Shown here one piece after another: positions 1 to 8,251 of a stretch of DNA of 64,000 nucleotides. Numbering within the stretch: the first letter of the stretch is position 1; every line of letters begins with the position of its first letter. The stretch is taken from assembly GCF_030345075.1 (NCBI RefSeq), contig NZ_CP128361.1, forward strand, positions 1,364,001-1,428,000, read 5' to 3'. A program made the translations under genes and the position numbers. The stretch is from Solwaraspora sp. WMMA2065 (lineage in GTDB: Bacteria; Actinomycetota; Actinomycetes; Mycobacteriales; Micromonosporaceae). The notes under the pieces are model-generated. The model worked only from the letters and a program-made list of their open reading frames with translations, ran no database searches and was not told the origin of the DNA.

Positions 1-1156
1 CGTGCGGCGGATAGTCGCTCAGCGTCACCGTCACCGGCCGACCCTGTGGGCTGTCGCCGACCGGCGCGGTCAGCCCGGCGGTGGCGTCCTCGGTCCATTC
101 CTGTTCGGGCAGCAGATCGCTGAACACCGCCGGGACCGGGCCGGCGGCGACCGCGGCGGCGATCTCCCGGCAGGTACGGGTGACCAACTCAGCCGGCGGT
201 GGCGGGTCGATCCGTACCGGCAACTGCGGATAGCCGCTGACCCGGGCCGTGCCGCCGGAGACCGACACGGTGGTCACGGTGGGCGCGGCGCTGAGCCCGA
301 CACCGCGGACGATCAGATGGACGCCGCAGGCGGCACCGGCGCGGGTGATCCGGTCCAGCTGAGCCCGTTCGTGCCGGGACAGCTCCTCCCCGGGCCCGCC
401 CAGCAGGACGGCGATCCGCCACGGCTCGGGCCGTCGGCCGGTGGCTGTCGCCAGTTCGCTCAGCGTCCGGAACTCTCCGGCCAGCACCGTCTCGTTGATC
501 CGGCGGATGTGGTCGACCAGGTCGTCCAGGTGCCGGCTCAGCCCACCGGGGCCGGCGAAGGTGAGCAGGCCGGGTCCGGCCAGCGGGGCGAAACCGGCGA
601 GGCCGCCACCGAGCTGTTCCGGGTCGTAGCCGGTCAGTCGGACGGCGCCGGGCGCGGTACGGCCGAGGATCCGCAGCAGTAGCGCGGACAGCACGGCGTC
701 ACACCCCGCTCGGTCGGCGCCGTCCAGCGCCACGTGGCCGTGGTCCAGGACCGCGACGAGCGCGGGTACGGCGGCACCCCCGGCCAGCCCGGCCAGCCCG
801 GTCAGGCCGATCCGGCACGATCCCGGTGATTCCGTGCGTGCCGCCGGGGCGGGATGCCACCGGGCCCAGTCGGCGGCGGCGGCTCCCGGTGCCGCCCGGT
901 CCACTGCCGCGACGGCTCCCCGGGTGACGACCGTTATCTGGTCGCGGTACTGCTCGGCGAGGTCGGCGAGCCGGCGGTCGCGGTGCACTGCGGCTCGGTG
1001 CGGCACCTGCTCGGCTGCCAGTCGTACCCGGTTGAGCTGTTGTTGCGCCGCGGCGATGTCCTGTTCGACGTCGTCAAGTCGGTTGCGGGCCGCCGCCCGG
1101 GCATGCCCGAGCGCCCGGCGGACCGCGGCTACCAGATCGGCCCGCGCGTCAGGCAT
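1..1156 (-). CDS. FtsK/SpoIIIE-type ATPase, N-terminal part (cut by window edge)
   Basis: The first 385 codons of a larger protein are present; the gene runs off the left edge. The N-terminus (about residues 1-100) is Ala/Arg-rich and helical with coiled-coil character. A region follows with motifs such as LTGYDPEQLGGGLAGFAPL and RRINETVLAGEF, and the visible part ends in VTVTLSDYPPH. In this actinobacterial FtsK-like family that segment lies immediately before the Walker A loop, so the ATPase motor itself is out of view. The ATG overlaps the stop of the upstream gene by 8 bp, so the two are translationally coupled. The assignment rests on recalled resemblance of the N-terminal region, not on visible ATPase motifs. 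Role unknown: DNA pumping or protein export are both possible. Confidence 0.68.
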   Translation of the reverse strand, partial: MPDARADLVAAVRRALGHARAAARNRLDDVEQDIAAAQQQLNRVRLAAEQVPHRAAVHRDRRLADLAEQYRDQITVVTRGAVAAVDRAAPGAAAADWARWHPAPAARTESPGSCRIGLTGLAGLAGGAAVPALVAVLDHGHVALDGADRAGCDAVLSALLLRILGRTAPGAVRLTGYDPEQLGGGLAGFAPLAGPGLLTFAGPGGLSRHLDDLVDHIRRINETVLAGEFRTLSELATATGRRPEPWRIAVLLGGPGEELSRHERAQLDRITRAGAACGVHLIVRGVGLSAAPTVTTVSVSGGTARVSGYPQLPVRIDPPPPAELVTRTCREIAAAVAAGPVPAVFSDLLPEQEWTEDATAGLTAPVGDSPQGRPVTVTLSDYPPH

Positions 1157-2096
1157 CGCGCCCCCGCAGCGGTCGGGGCTGCTCCGGGCGCAGCGTCTGC
1201 GGCTCGCGGTCGAGCAGCCGCAGCAGTACGCCGGTGAGTACCGCGCCGGCGACGGCCGAGTCGGCCGGATGCGGCGGATCCGGGGGCTGCCCGGCCTGGT
1301 CACCGTCGGCCCGGCGACCGTCGTCGCGCCGCTCGTCGGCCGGCACCCGGCAGATCCGGGCGAGCAGGGTCTGCAGCACCGGATCCGGCATGCCGGGGAG
1401 CAGCTCGCGTACCCGTCGGGTGGTGGCGGAGGCGAGCTGACGCAGGTCCTCGGCCTGCGGCTCGTGGTCCAGCAGGTCTCCGGCGAGGCGGTGCAGCAGC
1501 GGTGGGGTGATCGCGGCGAGATTCAGCCCGGTCGGCGCGGCCACTGCGGCGAGGTCGCGGTGCAGTCCGGCCCGGTCCTCCCGACGGACCGCCGTCGCGA
1601 CCCTGCGCAGCAGTTCGGGGGTGTCGGTGGCGGCGGCCGGCCGGGTCGTGTCGGTGGCGGCGTCCGGCCCTGGCCAGACCCCGGCGGACTCCCGGTCGGT
1701 CAGCTCCGCGACCCGGGCGGCCCACCAGTTGCCGAGCTCGGGCGCGGCGGGCGCACCCGCCCGCCCGCCCGGTGCCGCCGTCGGTTCCTGGTCGCCGTCC
1801 AGTGCCGCCCGCCACCCGCTGTCGCCCCCCGCCGCCGGGCCGGCGCCGAAGCCGATCGCAGCCAGGTAGTCGTCCACCGACTGCGCAGCCACCCGCATCG
1901 CGTGGCCGGCCTGCTCCGCGTGTTCGGTCGCGCCGGTGAGCTGCGGCACCGCCAGCGGGTCCGCCGACTCCTGGCGGACCCAGATGAGCAACTCGGTCGC
2001 GGCGCGCAGCCGCTGCACCGCGACCGCGAGCTGGCCCACCGGCAGGTCGTCGGCGGCCGCCCGGACCCGGGCGGCGAGATTCTCGGCGAGGGACAT
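1149..2096 (-). CDS. Conserved hypothetical protein, 315 aa, FtsK-operon partner
   Basis: I do not recognise a named domain. The first ~85 residues are helical (AVQRLRAATELL, AQSVDDYLAAIG). A Pro/Ala/Gly-rich linker follows, then a second helical segment (about 150-260) and a charged, probably disordered tail. No signal peptide or membrane segment is visible. The start lies 6 bp after the stop of the 86-aa gene and the end overlaps the FtsK-like gene, so the three form one tight operon and probably work together. The helical N-terminus is compatible with a partner or adaptor of the small hairpin protein, but that is inference. Confidence 0.7.
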   Translation of the reverse strand: MSLAENLAARVRAAADDLPVGQLAVAVQRLRAATELLIWVRQESADPLAVPQLTGATEHAEQAGHAMRVAAQSVDDYLAAIGFGAGPAAGGDSGWRAALDGDQEPTAAPGGRAGAPAAPELGNWWAARVAELTDRESAGVWPGPDAATDTTRPAAATDTPELLRRVATAVRREDRAGLHRDLAAVAAPTGLNLAAITPPLLHRLAGDLLDHEPQAEDLRQLASATTRRVRELLPGMPDPVLQTLLARICRVPADERRDDGRRADGDQAGQPPDPPHPADSAVAGAVLTGVLLRLLDREPQTLRPEQPRPLRGRDA

Positions 2097-2102
2097 TGGT
2101 GA

Positions 2103-2363
2103 CTACAGCGTCGCGGAGTACGTCTGCGCCTGTTCGACGGCGGCGAGCGTGGCGGCGAGGCACTCCTCGAGCTCGGAGCTGGCCTGGAACAGCGCGGCCT
2201 GGGCCGCTCCGACCGCCTCGTGGCCGCTGCCTTCGAAGGCCGCCGCCAAGCTCTGCTGCGCCTCGGCGATCTTTTCGCTGGCTGCCTGGACGGCAGCCTG
2301 GCCCTCCGACACCTGCATGATCGCGGCTTCGATGGCGGACTTGACCTCGGCGACACTCGCCAC
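2103..2363 (-). CDS. Small helical-hairpin protein, 86 aa, WXG100-like shape
   Basis: The GTG start is chosen because a GAGGAGG ribosome-binding site lies 8 nt upstream; longer in-frame starts read through intergenic sequence. The protein is almost entirely Ala/Glu/Gln-rich helix, broken at FEGSGHE (Phe43-Glu44-Gly45), then a second helix. Length, two-helix layout and an aromatic-x-Gly turn near residue 43 resemble ESAT-6/WXG100 proteins. Trp is replaced by Phe, and the C-terminal YxxxD/E export signal of type VII substrates is missing (the end is TYSATL). It is the first gene of the operon leading to the FtsK-like ATPase. It may alternatively be a cytoplasmic coiled-coil subunit. Confidence 0.75.
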   Translation of the reverse strand: MASVAEVKSAIEAAIMQVSEGQAAVQAASEKIAEAQQSLAAAFEGSGHEAVGAAQAALFQASSELEECLAATLAAVEQAQTYSATL

Positions 2364-2525
2364 GGGTGAAACCTCCTCAAGGGGCTGGAAGGTTCTATTA
2401 GAGCTTACCGCTGGTGGGTGATTGCTGCCCGGCTGTCCGGTCCCGCAGATGGGCTGGTCCGCGACGGACGCGCGGTCATCGGTGCTTGACCGGTGCGACC
2501 TGGGCAACTGCCGGCAGCGGATCAG

Positions 2526-2542
2526 GTATTCAGTCTGAATAC
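2526..2542. promoter_or_regulatory. Perfect 17-nt palindrome, candidate operator
   Basis: GTATTCAG-T-CTGAATAC is a perfect inverted repeat with a single central base and is AT-rich in a very GC-rich background. It lies between the end of the NYN gene and the start of the 86-aa hairpin gene, about 160 bp upstream of the latter. A one-base centre makes it a poor RNA hairpin, so a dimeric regulator site is more likely. The regulator is unknown. Confidence 0.4.
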
Positions 2543-2545
2543 CGG

Positions 2546-2944
2546 TCAGAATTCCGACACCGGACCGGTCAGCTGCCTGGTCAGCCATCGAGGCCCGCGA
2601 ACCTGCGCGCCCACGTCGGTGACTCGGTCCCGCAATCGGCGGTCGGCCGTGACGACCACCACCCGCCGGTCTGGTCCGCCCTCGGCGGCGATCTCGACGA
2701 TCAGATCGTCTCCCGACCCGAGAGCCGCGCCGATCCGTACCCCGCCGGCCGGCGGCAGACCGCGGGCCGCCCCCTCGACCACCAGGACCACCTCCAGCGG
2801 GCCGGTCAGCTCGGGCAGCCCCCGGCCGGCGACGTCGACCAGCTGATCGCGCAGCCGGACGGCCGCCGCCATCCGGTCGCGCCACCAGCCGTCGGGTCGG
2901 GAGCCGACCACGTTCGCGCCGTCCACGATCAGCAAAGTCCGCAT
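2546..2944 (-). CDS. NYN-domain (PIN-like) ribonuclease-type protein
   Basis: This 132-aa protein begins MRTLLIVDGANVVGSRP, the typical first strand and acidic residue of the NYN/YacP PIN-like nuclease fold. Further acidic positions are in SGDDLIVE and VVTADRRLRDR, which match the conserved Asp residues of the metal site. Such proteins are presumed RNA-processing nucleases; in Firmicutes the relative Rae1/YacP acts on ribosome-associated mRNA. The start is the ATG directly before the motif; longer frames begin in non-coding sequence. It is transcribed toward the FtsK-type operon but separated from it by about 180 bp, so it is probably an independent unit. Confidence 0.75.
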   Translation of the reverse strand: MRTLLIVDGANVVGSRPDGWWRDRMAAAVRLRDQLVDVAGRGLPELTGPLEVVLVVEGAARGLPPAGGVRIGAALGSGDDLIVEIAAEGGPDRRVVVVTADRRLRDRVTDVGAQVRGPRWLTRQLTGPVSEF

Positions 2945-3061
2945 CCGCCCAAGCCTGCCAGCATCCGCGGCCGTGGACCCGGCACCGGTTGAGCGCGCCT
3001 GTCCCGACCCACGCGCCGGTACCTCAAACGCGGTGCGGTGGTGGTCCCGGACGGCGGGGAC

Positions 3062-3086
3062 GTTTGGCCCGGGGCGGCCCGGGTAG
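3062..3086 (+). promoter_or_regulatory. Sigma-B/F-like promoter before the clpC-type operon
   Basis: GTTT (3062-3065), a 15-nt spacer and GGGTAG (3081-3086) fit the actinobacterial general-stress sigma (sigma-B/F) pattern GTTT-N14-16-GGGTAY except for the last base. Transcription would begin about 40 bp before the ATG of the unfoldase gene. Confidence 0.4.
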
Positions 3087-3134
3087 CCACAGTCCGGTTC
3101 ACAGCCGGCGGGGCGTAACGGCGAGGGGGCGCAG

Positions 3135-5678
3135 ATGAGTGACGGACCGTACGGCCCGGGAGGGCTCGGCACCGATCCCTGGGAGGACCTGCTGGCCCGG
3201 TTTCTCACCGGCGGTGAGCCCCGGCTGCCGGTGCACCGGGTCGACATCACCCGGCTGATGAGCGGCGACGCCCGTGACCTGCTGACCGCCGCCGCCCGCC
3301 GGGCGGCCCAGGCCGGCACCAGTGACCTGGACACCGATCACCTGCTCTGGGCGGCGTTGCAGCGTCAACCGCTACGGGAGTTGGTCCGCCGGGCCGGGGC
3401 CGACCCGAACGGGCTGCTCGCTGAGCTGGGCGGACCGGCGGCCGGCCGGGGCGAGGTGCCGGCGAACCTCTCGCTGACCCCGGCGGCGAAACGTGCCCTG
3501 CTGGACGCGCATCAGCTTTCCCGGGCCACCGGCGCGACCTACATCGGACCCGAGCACGTGCTGATGGCGCTGGCGGTCAATCCGGAGTCTGCCGCTGGCC
3601 GGATGCTGGCGGCCGGCCACGTCGAACCCCGGTCGCTGCAGAACGCCAGCGCGGAACGCGGCGGTGCGGCCAAACCGCGGACGGCCCGTGGGACCCCGAC
3701 CCTCGACCAGTACGGGCAGGATCTGACCGAACTCGCCGCCCAGGGCGCGATCGACCCGGTCGTCGGCCGGGGTGAGGAGATCGAGCAGGCGGTGGAGATC
3801 CTGTCCCGGCGAACCAAGAACAACCCGGTGCTGATCGGGGAGGCCGGGGTCGGCAAGACTGCGATCGTTGAGGGACTGGCGCAGCGCATTGTCGACGGGG
3901 ACGTACCACAGACGCTGATCGGCAAGCGGGTGGTGCAGCTGGACCTCGCCGGGCTGGTCGCCGGTACCCGGTACCGCGGCGACTTCGAGGAACGGCTGAA
4001 GAAGGTCATTGACGAGATCCGTAGCCACGGCGACGACCTCATCGTCTTCCTCGACGAGCTGCACACCCTGGTCGGGGCGGGCGGCGGCGGCGCCGAAGGG
4101 TCGATGGACGCCAGCAACATGCTGAAACCCGCGTTGTCCCGGGGTCAGTTGCGGGTGGTCGGTGCGACTACTTTGGACGAGTACCGGCGCAACATCGAAA
4201 AGGACGCCGCATTGGCCCGGCGGTTCCAGCCGGTCCTGGTGCCCGAGCCGACCGTGGCGGACACCATCGCGATCCTGCACGGTCTGCGGGACCGCTACGA
4301 GGCGCATCACCAGGTGCGGTTCACCGACGACGCGTTGCTGTCGGCGGCGGAACTCGCCGACCGCTACATCAGCGACCGGTTCCTGCCGGACAAGGCGATC
4401 GACCTGATCGACCAGGCCGGGGCCCGGGTCCGGCTGCGCACCCGCACACCGGCGGCCGACGTTCGGGACCTGGAACGGCAGCTCGAGCAGCTGCACCGGG
4501 ACAAGGCCCAGGCGGTCGCCGACGAACAGTACGAACGGGCGTCCGACCTGCGGGACCAGCTGACGCAGGTGCAACGGCTGATCGAGACGGCCCGCAGCCC
4601 GGACAGCGCCGGGGTTCCCCAGGTCAGCATCGAGGAGATCGCCGAGGTGGTCTCCCGGGCCACCGGCATCCCGGTCAGTCAGCTCACCGAGGAGGAGCGG
4701 GACCGGTTGCTGCGGCTGGAGGGCGAACTGCACCAACGGGTGGTCGGTCAGGACGATGCGGTCACCGCGGTCGCCGAGGCGGTCCGGCGCTCGCGGGCCG
4801 GGCTGGGCGACCCGGACCGGCCGGTCGGCAGTTTCCTGTTCCTCGGACCCACCGGCGTCGGCAAGACCGAGTTGGCCCGGGCCCTCGCGGCGGCCCTGTT
4901 CGGTGACGCTGACCGGATGGTCCGCCTCGACATGAGTGAATTCCAGGAACGGCACACCGTCAGTCGGCTGGTCGGGGCACCGCCCGGGTACGTCGGCTAC
5001 GAGGAGGCGGGCCAGCTCACCGAGGCGGTTCGCCGACGACCGTACGCGGTGGTGCTGCTCGACGAGATCGAGAAGGCGCACGCCGACGTGTTCAACGTCC
5101 TGCTGCAGCTGATCGACGACGGCCGGCTGACCGACAGTCAGGGCCGGACTGTCAACTTCCGCAACGTGGTTCTGATCATGACGAGCAACCTCGGCTCGGA
5201 GCTGATCACCGGCGGCGGCCGCAGTGTCGGCTTCGGTGGGGTGGACGGCGACAGTCCCGACGACGACCTGCGCGAGCGCCTGCTGCGCCGGCTGCAGGAG
5301 GACTTCCGTCCGGAGTTCCTCAACCGGATCGACGAGATCATCATCTTCCGGCAACTGGCCTCGCAGCAGCTGCGCCAGATCACCGACCTGCTGCTGGAGG
5401 AGACCCGCCGGCGGCTGCACGCCCAGGACATCGCGGTGGAGGTCACCGACGCGGCGGCCGACTGGATAGCCGGAGCCGGATACCAGCCGGAGTTCGGCGC
5501 GCGGCCGATGCGTCGGACGATCCAGCGGGAGGTCGACAACCAACTGTCCCGGTTGCTGCTCGACGGCACGTTGGCGGCGGGGCAACGGGTCACCGTCGAC
5601 GCGCGGGACGGTGGCCTGCGGTTCGACGTCGACAGCGCCGCCGACCGGGATCCGGCGCCGGCCGGCGCCGGCTGGTGA
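3135..5678 (+). CDS. ClpC-type AAA+ unfoldase (second ClpC-like paralogue)
   Basis: This 847-aa Hsp100 protein has the full ClpC layout. It has a divergent N-terminal Clp-N double repeat (about 30-165), an AAA1 domain with Walker A GEAGVGKT at 235-242 and [13 protein letters not shown], and a UVR-like middle segment ([13 protein letters not shown]). AAA2 follows with Walker [20 protein letters not shown] and the terminal Clp-D2-small domain. Such proteins unfold substrates for ClpP or disaggregate proteins. The unusual N-terminus (about 35 extra residues rich in Gly/Pro) and the separate stress-like promoter suggest it is not the housekeeping ClpC. Two small genes follow on the same strand. 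Whether it docks on ClpP was not checked; I did not identify a clear ClpP-binding loop. Confidence 0.9.
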   Translation: MSDGPYGPGGLGTDPWEDLLARFLTGGEPRLPVHRVDITRLMSGDARDLLTAAARRAAQAGTSDLDTDHLLWAALQRQPLRELVRRAGADPNGLLAELGGPAAGRGEVPANLSLTPAAKRALLDAHQLSRATGATYIGPEHVLMALAVNPESAAGRMLAAGHVEPRSLQNASAERGGAAKPRTARGTPTLDQYGQDLTELAAQGAIDPVVGRGEEIEQAVEILSRRTKNNPVLIGEAGVGKTAIVEGLAQRIVDGDVPQTLIGKRVVQLDLAGLVAGTRYRGDFEERLKKVIDEIRSHGDDLIVFLDELHTLVGAGGGGAEGSMDASNMLKPALSRGQLRVVGATTLDEYRRNIEKDAALARRFQPVLVPEPTVADTIAILHGLRDRYEAHHQVRFTDDALLSAAELADRYISDRFLPDKAIDLIDQAGARVRLRTRTPAADVRDLERQLEQLHRDKAQAVADEQYERASDLRDQLTQVQRLIETARSPDSAGVPQVSIEEIAEVVSRATGIPVSQLTEEERDRLLRLEGELHQRVVGQDDAVTAVAEAVRRSRAGLGDPDRPVGSFLFLGPTGVGKTELARALAAALFGDADRMVRLDMSEFQERHTVSRLVGAPPGYVGYEEAGQLTEAVRRRPYAVVLLDEIEKAHADVFNVLLQLIDDGRLTDSQGRTVNFRNVVLIMTSNLGSELITGGGRSVGFGGVDGDSPDDDLRERLLRRLQEDFRPEFLNRIDEIIIFRQLASQQLRQITDLLLEETRRRLHAQDIAVEVTDAAADWIAGAGYQPEFGARPMRRTIQREVDNQLSRLLLDGTLAAGQRVTVDARDGGLRFDVDSAADRDPAPAGAGW

Positions 5679-5744
5679 ACCCACCGGGTGGGTGCCGATC
5701 CGACCGGGCCCCCGCCGCTCGGCAGACGAACGGAGATGACGACG

Positions 5745-5936
5745 ATGAGCCAACCTGAGGAACAGCGTGAGAAGTCCGCGAAGACCGACGAACTGCTGGC
5801 CCGCAACAGCCCTCTCGACACTGGGACCGGACCCGGCGCCGTCCTGGCGGACACCGATGTGCGTCCGGAACCGGCCGGTACGCAGACCCGGGCCGACCGC
5901 GACGACCCGGTGAGTAGCACCGAGCCCCCCGACTGA
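5745..5936 (+). CDS. Small hydrophilic hypothetical protein, 63 aa
   Basis: A short, acidic, Pro/Thr-rich and probably disordered protein. An in-frame ATG 9 nt earlier is also possible; I chose the later one because GGAGA is then properly spaced. It sits 66 bp after the ClpC-type gene and 23 bp before the DUF3140-like gene, so probably in the same operon. No domain is recognisable. It could be a small stress protein or an adaptor for the neighbouring unfoldase, but nothing in the sequence shows this. Confidence 0.6.
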   Translation: MSQPEEQREKSAKTDELLARNSPLDTGTGPGAVLADTDVRPEPAGTQTRADRDDPVSSTEPPD

Positions 5937-5959
5937 CCGTCGTAGTGAGGAGGTTGTCG

Positions 5960-6322
5960 ATGGCGGCGCACCGTCGAACCGACACCGGCACTGATCAGTT
6001 GTGGAACGAGTTCCACGCGTACGTGAACATTAGTTCGGAACAGTTGCGTGACTGGCTGCTGACCGAGGCGTCCGGTGAACGGGCGTTCGTCGGCCCCGGC
6101 GTCGACCTACCCCAGCCCGGTGGTGCCGTACTGGCGGTGCTGGGCAAACGGCGGGTGGATCTGACCGAACCGGACCGGCAGGTGATGGCGCAGGTCGTCG
6201 AGGGGATCCGGGACCTGCTCGCCCGCCGCCCGCCGACGGGCGCGGCGGACGACCGGTGGCGGCGGGCGCTGCTGGATCTGGGGCACGATCCGCTGCGGGC
6301 CGACGCGGACACGGCCGGTTGA
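5960..6322 (+). CDS. DUF3140-like small protein
   Basis: A 120-aa soluble protein. The start ATG follows a GAGGAGG site by 6 nt. The central part (WNEFHAYVNISSEQLRDWLLTEAS) and the later GKRRVDLTEPDRQVMAQVVEGIRDLL resemble DUF3140 proteins of actinomycetes and proteobacteria, which are sometimes annotated as DNA-binding but have no established role. It is the last gene of the clpC-type unit and is followed by a strong hairpin. Family assignment is from memory of the motif pattern. Confidence 0.65.
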   Translation: MAAHRRTDTGTDQLWNEFHAYVNISSEQLRDWLLTEASGERAFVGPGVDLPQPGGAVLAVLGKRRVDLTEPDRQVMAQVVEGIRDLLARRPPTGAADDRWRRALLDLGHDPLRADADTAG

Positions 6323-6363
6323 CCGGTCACCACCTGCACCCGTGCGGGACGACACGACCCGCC

Positions 6364-6400
6364 CCGGCGGCGGGTACCGGGAATCGGTACCCGCCGCCGG
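6364..6400. terminator. Bidirectional terminator hairpin (16-bp perfect stem)
   Basis: Perfect 16-bp GC-rich arms around the loop GGAAT lie between two convergent genes (DUF3140-like on plus, S1 protease on minus). There is no U-tract on either side, which is common for actinomycete terminators. Confidence 0.75.
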
Positions 6401-6458
6401 TCGCGGACCTGGCAGCCTCAGTCTCCCGGCCCGACCGGCCCGGCCGGGAGACAAACGG

Positions 6459-7958
6459 CTACGGCCGGGTGATGCCGAGCGAGTAGCTGCCCGAACCGCT
6501 GTACGCGTGGACCACGTACCGGTAGTAGCCGGCGGAGCCACTGTAGGTCAGCGTCTCGTCCGGACCGGGGCTGGTGCCGCTGGCCACGCTCACCCACCCG
6601 CTGCCGCTCCAGCGCTGCAGGTAGAGGTCGAAGTCACGGCTGGTCGGCCCGTCCAGGCAGGCCCGGTGGGTGCCGGAGCCGGCGGTGAAGTAGCTGCCGT
6701 TGGGCTGGATCTGGGTGCCGCCGGAGGAGAGCGACCCGGTGTAGGTGTTCTGGTACCCGCTGCAGGTACCGCTGCCCGGCGGCGGGGTGGTCGGCGGCGG
6801 GTTGCCGCCACCGCTGGTGCGCAGCGTCAGGCCGTACACCGAGAGGATCTCGTTGACCGGCTGGAAGTAGGTGGTGCCGCCGGTCGAGCAGTTGCCCGAG
6901 CCGCCGGAGGTGACACCCTGGGCCTGCTGGCCGGACAGCCATGAGCCGCCGGAGTCACCGGGCTCGGCGCAGGCGTTGGTCCGGGTCAGGCCGGACACCC
7001 GCCCCTGCGGGTAGTTCACCGTCGAGTTCTTGGCCTGGATGGTGCCGCAGCGCCAGCCGGTGGTGGACCCGGACCGGCAGATCGACGCGCCGACCGCCGC
7101 CTCGGCCGAGCCGGCGACCGTGACGTTGCCGCCGCTGTAGTTGTTCACCCACGGCTGCGGCGTCCAGTTCGAGTTGGTCTGCACCCAGGCGTAGTCGTTG
7201 CCGGGGAACGACGACCCGCGGAAGGTGCCCTGCGACACCTGGTTGTAGCCCTGGGTGGCGGTGCCCACGCTGCCGCAGTGCCCGGCGGTGACGAACCCGC
7301 CGGTCACCGAGAAGCCGACCGAGCAGCGGCCGCCCATGTAGTAGGCGTCGCCGCCCCGGACGTCGTACAGGGTGGTCGGGGTCTCGTCGGTGCGCACGAT
7401 CCGTACCGCGTCCGCTGCGGCGCCGCTGCCGGCGACGAAGCTCTCGGCGACCGTGGCGTTGCCGCGGGCCAGCACCACCACGGTGTTGGTGGCCACGTCG
7501 ACGTACCAGCCGGCGACGGCGGTCGCCGGCGCCTTCGCCGCAGTGCGGTCGAGCTTGGCCTTGACCCGGTCGAGTTCGGCCGCGCTGCGGTCGACCAGCT
7601 TGGCCTTCGCCCCGGCTGCGGTCACCGCTTCGGCCTGGGCCGGGTCGGTGACAGCCACGGTCAGGGTGCCGCCGTCGGGGGACAGCCATGCCCCACCGAA
7701 GTCGGCGCCGAGGGTGGCGCGCAGCATCGCTTCCTTCTTGTTGGCGCTGGCTTCCTTGGCGATCCGGGTCCGCGCCTGGTCCGCGGTCAGCCCCAGGTCG
7801 CGCTGCATCGCGGCAAGCATCCCGGGTGCGGCCGCGTCGGCGGCCGGCTGGGTGACCGGACCGGCGCTGGGTGCTGCCATCGCGGGCATCGCGGCCAGAC
7901 CGGCCGCGCCCAGTGGCAGGATAGCGGCCGCGGTGGCCGCGATCAGTGCTCGTCTCAT
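6459..7958 (-). CDS. Secreted S1 family (streptogrisin/alpha-lytic-like) serine protease with C-terminal PPC-like domain
   Basis: A 499-aa preproprotein. The start ATG follows a GGGAGC site. A signal peptide occupies about residues 1-29 (MRRALIAATAAAILPLG...AMA), then a Glu/Lys/Ala-rich pro-region to about 200 that acts as folding chaperone in this family. The catalytic domain shows His227 in TAGHCG, Asp255 in GNDYAW and Ser336 in EPGDSGGSW, with paired cysteines. A Pro-rich linker (GGGNPPPTTPPPG) leads to a ~110-aa bacterial pre-peptidase C-terminal-like domain (DFDLYLQRW, GYYRYVVHAYSGSGSYSL). It is a secreted, self-processing protease, probably nutritional. It is monocistronic, with a 293-bp upstream region in which I found no convincing promoter. 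Confidence 0.93.
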   Translation of the reverse strand: MRRALIAATAAAILPLGAAGLAAMPAMAAPSAGPVTQPAADAAAPGMLAAMQRDLGLTADQARTRIAKEASANKKEAMLRATLGADFGGAWLSPDGGTLTVAVTDPAQAEAVTAAGAKAKLVDRSAAELDRVKAKLDRTAAKAPATAVAGWYVDVATNTVVVLARGNATVAESFVAGSGAAADAVRIVRTDETPTTLYDVRGGDAYYMGGRCSVGFSVTGGFVTAGHCGSVGTATQGYNQVSQGTFRGSSFPGNDYAWVQTNSNWTPQPWVNNYSGGNVTVAGSAEAAVGASICRSGSTTGWRCGTIQAKNSTVNYPQGRVSGLTRTNACAEPGDSGGSWLSGQQAQGVTSGGSGNCSTGGTTYFQPVNEILSVYGLTLRTSGGGNPPPTTPPPGSGTCSGYQNTYTGSLSSGGTQIQPNGSYFTAGSGTHRACLDGPTSRDFDLYLQRWSGSGWVSVASGTSPGPDETLTYSGSAGYYRYVVHAYSGSGSYSLGITRP

Positions 7959-8251
7959 TTGCTCCCCTGACGATCGAACGGAAGTGACTCCGGTGGGCGG
8001 CCAGGGATCGCCTGGCTGAGCCGGCCGGAGGCACATGGCAACCCGACGTTTCCGACGCCGACGGGCCGGGCCCGGATGGTCCGCCGGTCGTGGTGTGCCG
8101 TCGGGACCCGGATGTCGGTGATCGGGGGAACGTCGAGCTGCTGTCAACTTAATGGCGGTCTATGTCAGCAGGCAGATACCAGCTGGCTCATACCGTCACA
8201 GCGACCGGTAGGGCGGAGCGGGGCCGGCAGGGGCGGGGCTGGTCGGCCCGG

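Noticed and set aside
3372-5753. 793-codon open frame opposite the ClpC-type gene
   Set aside because: It is the antisense shadow of a clear AAA+ gene, with Gln/Val/Arg-rich translation and no motifs.
8142-8147. TTGACA on the minus strand upstream of the S1 protease
   Set aside because: No -10 element at suitable spacing could be seen, so it is not called a promoter.
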